Source: Bog-473 sp963770645
GTDB taxonomy: Bacteria > Actinomycetota > Acidimicrobiia > Acidimicrobiales > RAAP-2
Assembly: GCA_963770645.1 (NCBI GenBank)
Contig: CAVYQL010000004.1
Coordinates: 682,001-746,000 of the forward strand
Length of the DNA stretch: 64,000 bases
Direction: 5' to 3'
Shown: in pieces, positions 58,858 through 64,000 of the stretch
How positions within the stretch are numbered: the stretch's first letter is position 1
Layout: every line of letters starts with the position of its first letter
Made by a program: the position numbers and the translations under genes
The notes under the pieces: generated by a model
Database searches by the model: none
What the model was told of the DNA's origin: nothing
What the model saw: only the letters and a program-made list of their open reading frames with translations

Positions 58858-59679
58858 ATGAGCGACACGGGCGCTGGCGACACCGACGACACCGCGAGCG
58901 AGGTGGCGCGAGCGCGCTCGCTTCTGGCTCACGCGCGCCGGGTGGTGGTGCTGACGGGCGCGGGCATCTCGACCGATTCGGGCATTCCGGACTTCCGCGG
59001 GCCCCAAGGCGTGTGGACCAAGAACCCCGACGCCGAGAAGATGGCGACGCTGCAGGCCTACGTGAGCGACCCCGAGCTTCGGCAGCGCTCCTGGCAGAAC
59101 CGCCTCACCTCGCCCATGTGGGACTCGGAGCCCAACGCCGGTCACGCCGCGCTCGTGGTACTCGAACGCAGCGGCCGGCTCGACACACTTGTCACGCAGA
59201 ACATCGACGGGCTGCACCAGAAAGCGGGGACGGACCCGGCGCGCATGGTCGAGATCCACGGGAGCGCGCTCGACGTGGTGTGCCTGCGCTGCGGCGACCG
59301 CCAGCCCGCCGAGCCGGTGCACGAGCGGGTGCGAAGTGGCGAAGCAGACCCCGCCTGCACGGTGGCAGGCCGCGACGGCGAGGCGTGCGGCGGCATCTTG
59401 AAGTCGGCGACGATCAGCTTCGGCCAGAGCTTGGTCCCTGGGGACCTGTTCCGTGCCGAGGAGGCGGCCGCGGCCTGCGACCTGTTGCTCGCCGTGGGCT
59501 CGACCCTCGCAGTGTTCCCCGCCGCCGGTCTGGTGCCCGTGGCCGTCCGGCACGGAGCCGTGCTCGTCATCGTCAACGGCGGGCCGACCGAGATGGACGC
59601 GCTCGCCGAGGTCGTCGTCTACGGCTCCATCAGCGAGGTGCTGTCGCAGATGGTCGAGGGACTCGTCCCCGTCAGCTGA
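58858..59679 (+). CDS. NAD-dependent protein deacylase (sirtuin)
   Basis: Sir2-family enzyme of about 273 aa that removes acyl groups from lysines using NAD. The cofactor motif is VVVLTGAGISTDSGIPDFRG, TQNIDGLHQKAG follows, and the catalytic His is in VEIHGSALDVVCLRCG. Zinc cysteines occur in CLRCGD and in the PACTVAGRDGEACGG segment. The C-terminal GSTLAVFPAAGLVPVAV motif completes the fold. I chose the ATG at 58858 (MSDTGAGDTDD); a GTG at 58831 adds nine Asp-rich residues. Divergent from the AMP-ligase with a 68-nt gap. Acyl-CoA synthetases are known sirtuin targets, but a link here is only suggestive. Confidence 0.92.
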   Translation: MSDTGAGDTDDTASEVARARSLLAHARRVVVLTGAGISTDSGIPDFRGPQGVWTKNPDAEKMATLQAYVSDPELRQRSWQNRLTSPMWDSEPNAGHAALVVLERSGRLDTLVTQNIDGLHQKAGTDPARMVEIHGSALDVVCLRCGDRQPAEPVHERVRSGEADPACTVAGRDGEACGGILKSATISFGQSLVPGDLFRAEEAAAACDLLLAVGSTLAVFPAAGLVPVAVRHGAVLVIVNGGPTEMDALAEVVVYGSISEVLSQMVEGLVPVS

Positions 59680-59754
59680 ACGCGGCTCGCGCGGCGTGGG
59701 ACGAGACCGTCGTCCAAGAGCGACGGAGCCAAGGTGACCTTGGAGCGCTACTCC

Positions 59755-60405
59755 TCAGGAACAGGCTCCGTAGGGATCGATGGGAGAGTCGGAAGCCCCC
59801 GTCAGGACCCAGGAGTTCGATGCCTCGTTCATGTAGGCCGCGGGACAGGGATCCGCGATGGCGATGAGGTGCTCGTTGTCGCAGACGCCGGCCTCGTCGA
59901 TACACGTCATGGCCTGGTGGCCGAGCGCGTACCCCGGGCACTGGAACGTGAAGCCGGGCGCGGAGTACGCCGCAAGGTACGTCAGGGCCGCCGCACAACC
60001 GTACGTGGTTGCGGCTCCGCGGCCAGGCAGGGCGGCGGGCGGCGCTGGCGGAGGTGGAGGCGGCGGTGCGGGTGTTGGCGGCGGCGTCGAAACCTGGATG
60101 GCCGGGGCGGCAGGGGTGGCCGCTGGCGGCGCGGACTCATGGGGCTTTGGACGGGGCGGGACATCGTCAGTCCCCCAGTAGTTCGAGTAGTTCGAGTTGG
60201 CCTGAGAGTTCGTCGAGACGACTGCGACGCGCTTGTGCGCCGAAACGCCATCGCTTCGCGAAGCGTGGACTCCCGTCGCCCCGACCCCGACCCCGACCCC
60301 GTTCAGCATGAGCAAGCAGAACGACAGCACCAGGGATGCGCCGGCGAACCACAGCGTGCCGGTGCCAACAGGCCCGCGACGGTCCACGGCCGCCTGCTCT
60401 CCCAC
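59755..60405 (-). CDS. membrane-anchored or secreted Pro-rich protein with C-terminal Cys domain
   Basis: A 216-aa protein I cannot assign. The N-terminal membrane segment (FAGASLVLSFCLLMLNGVGV) is followed by a linker extremely rich in Pro (PPPTPAPPPPPPPAPP) and a C-terminal domain with five cysteines: YGCAAALTYLAAYSAPGFTF, CPGYALGHQAMTC, CPAAYMNEASNSWVLTG. This module looks like the wall- or surface-exposed globular head of an exported protein. The GTG at 60405 is preceded by GGGGGAAG, and a long 345-nt gene-free leader lies upstream. It is convergent with the sirtuin gene. Confidence 0.7.
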   Translation of the reverse strand: MGEQAAVDRRGPVGTGTLWFAGASLVLSFCLLMLNGVGVGVGATGVHASRSDGVSAHKRVAVVSTNSQANSNYSNYWGTDDVPPRPKPHESAPPAATPAAPAIQVSTPPPTPAPPPPPPPAPPAALPGRGAATTYGCAAALTYLAAYSAPGFTFQCPGYALGHQAMTCIDEAGVCDNEHLIAIADPCPAAYMNEASNSWVLTGASDSPIDPYGACS

Positions 60406-60751
60406 GCTTCCCCCTTTCGGGCCGCCGTGAGGCGGCTATTAGGTGTTCCTCGGACCGAGGAAGGCCGCACCTGAGGGACCACGGCAACCAGTTGTGAGAG
60501 CGTTGTGGACGCGCGCGCTTCGCTGGGGTTGCACCGAGTGACGGCGCGGTGAAAGTCGGCCTTCACCGGTTGCTGCGATACGAGGCTCTGTTCTTTCACC
60601 GAAGGGAAAGGGCATTCGCGGTGGCGTTTACGGCCAATCCGTGACAACGCAAGAACAACGAACAACCTCCCTTCGCCTCTAGCGAAACGTCCGCTCACCC
60701 CTTAGCGTCATCAACCGGCGAAGGCGGCATGGCGAAACAGGAAGGCGGAGT
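60406..60751. other. gene-free 346-nt region with hairpins
   Basis: No convincing ORF. On the minus strand it would be the 5' leader of the Pro-rich gene; it includes GCCGCC-TCAC-GGCGGC (60421-60436) 16 nt before that gene and the hairpin CCTCGG-TC-CGAGG further up. This may be a structured 5' UTR. I compared it mentally with the c-di-AMP (ydaO) riboswitch, whose targets are often wall proteins in actinobacteria, and found no clear match. A promoter for the small plus-strand gene at 60752 must also lie here. Confidence 0.5.
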
Positions 60752-60958
60752 ATGCGGAGCATGCGGACGACTCACCATGTCCCCACGATCACCGAGATGT
60801 CAGACGGTCGTTGGGTCGTGATCTGCCCTGATTGTGAGAGCGACCAGGATGCGGTTGTTCCAATCGGCATTGGCACCCCGGTGAACTCACGACACATGGC
60901 GGAGCTGCTGCGCGCAAACCATGCGACCGATCCGTTGGCCATGCGTCGCGGAGCCTGA
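60752..60958 (+). CDS. small hypothetical protein with CPDC motif, 68 aa
   Basis: A 68-aa protein: MRSMRTTHHVPTITEMSDGR, then WVVICPDCESDQDAVVPIGI and MAELLRANHATDPLAM. The single CxxC could be half of a zinc-ribbon. The ATG at 60752 has AGGAAGG six bases upstream; a second ATG at 60761 is equally possible. Composition is protein-like. The next gene starts 64 nt later on the same strand. Unknown function. Confidence 0.55.
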   Translation: MRSMRTTHHVPTITEMSDGRWVVICPDCESDQDAVVPIGIGTPVNSRHMAELLRANHATDPLAMRRGA

Positions 60959-61022
60959 ATGCTCAAGCGACGCGAAGGCTCCGCCCTCGAACTTCGATGA
61001 AGGGGATCCGTAGACTTCGTCC

Positions 61023-61568
61023 ATGAACCGAGAGATCGTTCTCGTGTCAGGCTCCCCGGGGTCAGGAAAGTCCACGCTCTCAGTGATGCTGGCCGAATCA
61101 CTTCAGATGAATCTGATCGCGAAGGATCCAATCAAGGAGACTCTCTGGGATGTACTAAGCCCACCGGACGGGAATCTCGAATGGTCGCGACGACTCGGCG
61201 CTGCCGCGATGGAGGTGCTTTGGACCCTTGCGGCACAAAGTCGGCGTGCCGTGCTCGAGGCGAACTTCCGTCCGCACAGCGACTACGAAAAGAGCAAGCT
61301 CGTCGGACTCTCCGCCAATTTGGTCGAGGTGTATTGCTCGTGCCCTCCAGAGGTCGCCCGAGATCGCTATCAGCGCCGCGCGGCCGATTCGGGCCATCAC
61401 GCCGCTCACGTCACACCTACCCTGGACCCCGCGCTTCTCGCAGAGTTCGATCAGCCCATCGGAGTGGGCAAGCTGATCGAGGTGGATACGACGCGGCCCA
61501 TCAATGTCGAGGAGCTGACGCGGGCGATTTTGGCGGAACTCCGACCCACTGCCTTCACACAGAGCTAA
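61023..61568 (+). CDS. P-loop kinase/ATPase (AAA_33-like), 181 aa
   Basis: Soluble P-loop NTPase starting EIVLVSGSPGSGKSTLSVML (Walker A GSPGSGKS), then LIAKDPIKETLWDVL and SRRAVLEANFRPHSDYEKSKL, with VYCSCPPEVARDRYQRRAAD as the lid-like Arg segment. This is the AAA_33/zeta-toxin/chloramphenicol-phosphotransferase-like group of small-molecule kinases. DPALLAEFDQPIG and IEVDTTRPINVEELTRAIL complete the fold. Target unknown. Its codon use is less GC-biased than the biosynthetic genes, so it may be acquired. A small ORF with a strong ribosome site follows. Confidence 0.85.
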   Translation: MNREIVLVSGSPGSGKSTLSVMLAESLQMNLIAKDPIKETLWDVLSPPDGNLEWSRRLGAAAMEVLWTLAAQSRRAVLEANFRPHSDYEKSKLVGLSANLVEVYCSCPPEVARDRYQRRAADSGHHAAHVTPTLDPALLAEFDQPIGVGKLIEVDTTRPINVEELTRAILAELRPTAFTQS

Positions 61569-61681
61569 CTCCCAACACGGAGCGACGGCGCACGTTCGTT
61601 GCGTTGTCCTTCGAAGCGCTCGCCATTTCGGCGTCAGCATGTTTTCGTGATGGCTCCAACGCGAGCACCGAGGAGGTGCAC

Positions 61682-61762
61682 ATGAAGATCCACTTGACGA
61701 ACCGTCAGAAGTCGATGCTGTGCGCCACCGCCGCGGCGGATACGCGCACTCTGCTGGGCTGA
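61682..61762 (+). CDS. possible small protein, 26 aa
   Basis: ATG-initiated 26-codon ORF beginning MKIHLTNRQKSMLCATAAAD, ending TLLG. It is preceded by GAGGAGGTGCAC, one of the strongest ribosome sites in the window, which is why I list it. It might be a real microprotein or the start of a gene that has since been truncated; the following 120 bases have no continuing frame. The rest of the 321-nt gap (61569-61889) shows no other feature. Confidence 0.35.
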   Translation: MKIHLTNRQKSMLCATAAADTRTLLG

Positions 61763-61889
61763 CCAGCAACGAGTTCGCGGGCGAGCGCCGATGGCGGCGC
61801 CGCACACCTTGGTTCCACTGACGCTTCGTCGCCGCGCCCTCTGTCACACCCCCCTTCCATACTTCTCTCTCTGTCCCCAAGGAGCACCG

Positions 61890-62099
61890 ATGCACCCCGA
61901 ACTGCTACGCGCCCTCGCCAGGGCCAGACATGCGGATCTCCTCAATGAGCATGCGGCCCGAGCGTGGCCGAGAGTCCGACGTGATCAGCGTTCGCGGCCA
62001 TTTCGTCGGTCAAGACAACGCGTCGGCTCACTGCTCATTTGGGCAGGCGCGCGCCTGATCGGTGACCAACGGGCCGCGCTCGAGCTGGCTCACAAATAG
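61890..62099 (+). CDS. small basic hypothetical protein, 69 aa
   Basis: A 69-aa, Arg-rich protein: MHPELLRALARARHADLLNE, then HAARAWPRVRRDQRSRPFRR and SLLIWAGARLIGDQRAALEL. An amphipathic first helix and a hydrophobic C-terminal segment (VGSLLIWAGARLIG) suggest peripheral membrane attachment. AAGGAG seven bases before the ATG fixes the start; the longer reading to 61791 is unlikely. Similar short proteins appear near stress genes in actinobacteria, but I cannot name the family. Confidence 0.6.
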   Translation: MHPELLRALARARHADLLNEHAARAWPRVRRDQRSRPFRRSRQRVGSLLIWAGARLIGDQRAALELAHK

Positions 62100-62142
62100 G
62101 GCGCAGTGGCCACGCCCGACGGCGCCGCGTCCCGTGAATACC

Positions 62143-62388
62143 ATGAAGGTGGTGGAAGATCGCATCCTGAACGCGAACGCTGGCAACGCAGTTCTCGATG
62201 GTGGTCCCCTCGACGGCAGGGAGCATCGTGTCGACCCAGACAGCGCCGAACTTCTCGTCGTGATGGAGGACGGAGCGAGGCACGTGTACGCATGGTGTCG
62301 GAGAGTTCAGAGGCGCCCTGACGGGCGGCTTCTGCCTGTCTTCGAATACCAGGGGCGGGACTATCCGCTTCGATCTTTTCCGAGCTGA
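62143..62388 (+). CDS. hypothetical protein with GGPLDG motif, 81 aa
   Basis: An 81-aa protein with VLDGGPLDGREHRVDPDSAE, a beta strand ELLVVMEDGARHVYAWCRRV and PVFEYQGRDYPLRSFPS. The GGPLDG motif recurs in small actinobacterial and phage proteins of unknown role. I chose the ATG at 62143 (MKVVEDRILNANAGN); no ribosome site is seen, so a leaderless start or the longer frame from 62062 cannot be excluded. The 162 bases up to the next gene hold nothing else recognisable. Confidence 0.55.
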   Translation: MKVVEDRILNANAGNAVLDGGPLDGREHRVDPDSAELLVVMEDGARHVYAWCRRVQRRPDGRLLPVFEYQGRDYPLRSFPS

Positions 62389-62550
62389 ACTGGCTCCCGT
62401 GTCGAGCGAACGGCGACAGAACTTCAGGAATACCAGCCGAACGCGCTGACCCAATAGTCTCTGGCCAGTGAAACGAGACTTGGTCTGCGCCTCGATCGTG
62501 GGCTTCCCCCTGGGGGTGCACGCACCTCGTGTGGGCGCGCGCAGTGCGTC

Positions 62551-63192
62551 ATGACCGACGACGGAACTCGGACACCGGATGTAGCACGACTGGCATCCAT
62601 GCAAGTCATGCGAGCAACCGTTCGCGACATTCCGAGGTTGGCCACCACGCTTGCTCGAGCCTTTGATGACGACCCCGTCACCTTGTGGTTGCTCCCTCGC
62701 TCACAACGGCGCCGGCGCATGGTTGCCCTGTTCAACCTCCTGCTTCGATCACAGATCGGCGTGGGAGAGACCTATTCAACTCCAGATGGGGTAGGTGCGG
62801 CCGTCTGGGCGCCGCCCGGCCGCTGGCAGTTCGACGTGAGTGTCATGGTCGACTCCATCGACGAGTTCAAATCCATCGTCGGCACCCAGCTCGAACGGGC
62901 CATCGAGGTGTACGCGACGTTGGAAGGAACACACCCGAGCGATCGGCCTCACTGGTATCTGGCAACGCTGGGCACACACCCTGATTGGCAGGGTGCGGGC
63001 ATCGGCGCTGCGCTGATGGAACGGGTGCTCTCGCGAGCTGACGCAGAGTCGACGCCCGCCTACCTCGAATCGTCGAAGGAATCCAATATCGCCTATTACA
63101 AGCGCCACGGGTTCGAGGTCACGGGTGAGGTCGCCCTTCCGAGCGGAGGACCAACAGTCTGGCCAATGTGGAGAGAGCCACAGAGTCGCTAG
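62551..63192 (+). CDS. GNAT-family N-acetyltransferase, 213 aa
   Basis: GNAT with MRATVRDIPRLATTLARAF, a long middle region around WAPPGRWQFDVSVMVDSIDE, and the CoA loop in LATLGTHPDWQGAGIGAALM, followed by ESTPAYLESSKESNIAYYKRHGF, the typical alpha4-beta6 turn. It resembles puromycin N-acetyltransferase-like or MSMEG-type GNATs with an N-terminal extension. The ATG at 62551 is used here; starts at 62599 or 62608 would match the domain more tightly. Substrate unknown. Convergent with a SET-domain gene 35 nt away. Confidence 0.85.
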   Translation: MTDDGTRTPDVARLASMQVMRATVRDIPRLATTLARAFDDDPVTLWLLPRSQRRRRMVALFNLLLRSQIGVGETYSTPDGVGAAVWAPPGRWQFDVSVMVDSIDEFKSIVGTQLERAIEVYATLEGTHPSDRPHWYLATLGTHPDWQGAGIGAALMERVLSRADAESTPAYLESSKESNIAYYKRHGFEVTGEVALPSGGPTVWPMWREPQSR

Positions 63193-63227
63193 AAGAAGCC
63201 GTGCCATCGGTGGCTGTGCAGGCAGTC

Positions 63228-63755
63228 TCAATCGGCGGCAATCCGCGCTTCGAGGGCCGGGATCCAGTGATGCGCATAGCGCGTCTGGAGGGCCGGGAGG
63301 CGCCAGTCGTCGCTCGAGACCGCACCGCGACAGAGAGCGGAGCCACAACTGCAGGCCATGGAGAATCCAGGGGCTCCCGACTGGGTGCCGTAGTCGATGG
63401 TCAGCTCTTCCCCAGCGTCAACGGCGCGCCGCGTGGCGATCTCAAAGGGACCTATGTGCCACAGCGTGGGATCACAGCTGTGGTTTCCGAAGTGAATCAC
63501 GCTTCCTGATGGCAAGACAAGGTGCGTGTCCTCATAGATGGTGACCGTGTCGACGTAGGCATGTGAGGGATCGGCATTGGCATGCTCGATCAGCCGGGCC
63601 AGTTCACCGGTCGACACAAGACGACCACTCAGACGCAGGACGATCTCGCCCGCCGGGAGCTCCTCCCCAGCAAAGAGCCCTCTCCCCTCGATGCCCGAGT
63701 CCTTGACAACGATGAAGGGGTGGACCCAGGGGGTCTCCGGCACACTCGCGGCCAC
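63228..63755 (-). CDS. SET-domain protein (lysine methyltransferase-like)
   Basis: Bacterial SET protein of about 175 aa. HPFIVVKDSGIEGRGLFAGE begins the SET-N motif, FGNHSCDPTLWHIGPF is the NHSCDPN cofactor motif (N/H present), and GEELTIDYG the C-terminal SET motif, followed by a post-SET zinc-binding CSCGSALCRG. All catalytic elements look intact. Targets are unknown; such proteins in bacteria are thought to methylate chromatin-like or ribosomal proteins. I chose a GTG at 63755; another at 63743 is possible. The upstream partial gene overlaps its 5' end in another frame. Confidence 0.82.
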   Translation of the reverse strand: MAASVPETPWVHPFIVVKDSGIEGRGLFAGEELPAGEIVLRLSGRLVSTGELARLIEHANADPSHAYVDTVTIYEDTHLVLPSGSVIHFGNHSCDPTLWHIGPFEIATRRAVDAGEELTIDYGTQSGAPGFSMACSCGSALCRGAVSSDDWRLPALQTRYAHHWIPALEARIAAD

Positions 63756-64000
63756 CTGAACATTGTGCCCAATTGGCTTTTCGTCGCCGTAGAGACACTC
63801 ACGATGTCGCCAGACACCAGGAGCTTTTCCCGGACGCGGTTGATCTGGTCCTGGGATATGCCGGCCGCCAGCATCAGGGTTGCCGACGACCGTGACGAGA
63901 TGTTGAACCCGACGACACATCCTCCGGGGATAGCGAGAAGCGACTCGATGTTCGGTGGCGCGGTTGGCTTCAGTTGGACAACCAGCTCGGTTGATGAGTC
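63629..64000 (-). CDS. partial ORF, 5' end beyond window, unknown
   Basis: A minus-strand frame open from the right edge: TELVVQLKPTAPPNIESLLA, then IPGGCVVGFNISSRSSATLM and LAAGISQDQINRVREKLLVS. It looks protein-like up to about LGTMFRWP, after which (from about 63755) it becomes Arg/Ser-rich and shadows the SET gene. Either two genes overlap by about 125 nt or a frameshift has removed the true stop of the upstream gene. The 5' part lies outside the window, so no family can be named. Confidence 0.4.
   Translation of the reverse strand, partial: DSSTELVVQLKPTAPPNIESLLAIPGGCVVGFNISSRSSATLMLAAGISQDQINRVREKLLVSGDIVSVSTATKSQLGTMFRWPRVCRRPPGSTPSSLSRTRASRGEGSLLGRSSRRARSSCV

Noticed and set aside
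60406..60751. c-di-AMP (ydaO) riboswitch
   Set aside because: Sought because the downstream gene looks like an exported wall protein, but I could not find the conserved core segments.

Overview
This window comes from the chromosome of a high-GC actinobacterium. It is almost wall-to-wall housekeeping and biosynthetic genes, with many GTG starts, frequent 4-nt ATGA/GTGA overlaps, several promoters placed so close to start codons that the mRNAs should be leaderless, a mycothiol-type maleylpyruvate isomerase fold protein, a group II truncated haemoglobin, a PASTA-domain Ser/Thr kinase and GatCAB. The content resembles Acidimicrobiia-like lineages more than Streptomyces or Mycobacterium, but that placement is inference. 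No rRNA, tRNA, phage, insertion sequence or CRISPR array was seen.

The backbone is branched-chain amino acid (BCAA) and serine biosynthesis spread over 36 kb: leuB-ilvE-cimA (4.3-8.0 kb, minus), greA-leuC-leuD (8.4-10.9 kb, plus), leuA plus an acetyltransferase (13.0-15.2 kb, minus), serA and an aminotransferase (16.0-18.9 kb, minus) divergent from serC, ilvB-ilvN-ilvC (30.1-33.5 kb, minus) and an IlvD-family dehydratase (39.1-40.9 kb). The leuB, leuA and ilvB units are each preceded by a short leader peptide rich in Leu, Val or Ile codons, then hairpins and an intrinsic terminator, which is the architecture of ribosome-mediated attenuation. In all three the predicted -10 box lies only 9-11 nt before the leader ATG, so the leader mRNA should have almost no 5' UTR.

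Between these blocks are accessory genes: secreted glycosidases (GH76-like at 1.3 kb, GH5-like at 26 kb), two P450s, an ABC-2 type exporter, an SDR, three separate ArsR-SRPBCC regulator/effector pairs (12, 25 and 35 kb), a ribbon-helix-helix/DUF4097 pair with a perfect operator, a PilZ protein, and two copies of a roughly 95-bp intergenic repeat (12.9 and 29.4 kb, opposite orientation).

The region 41-60 kb is a second housekeeping block: an esterase-gatC-gatA-gatB chain, an SCP2 protein, an MFS pump, trHb, P450, PASTA kinase, ligA, mnmA, cysteine desulfurase, aldehyde dehydrogenase, an AMP-dependent ligase and a sirtuin. The right end (60-64 kb) holds small unknown proteins, a P-loop kinase-like protein, a GNAT and a SET-domain protein. 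Three genes (CocE-type hydrolase, GatC-linked esterase, AMP-ligase) carry apparent single-base insertions, which may be sequence errors or real inactivation.
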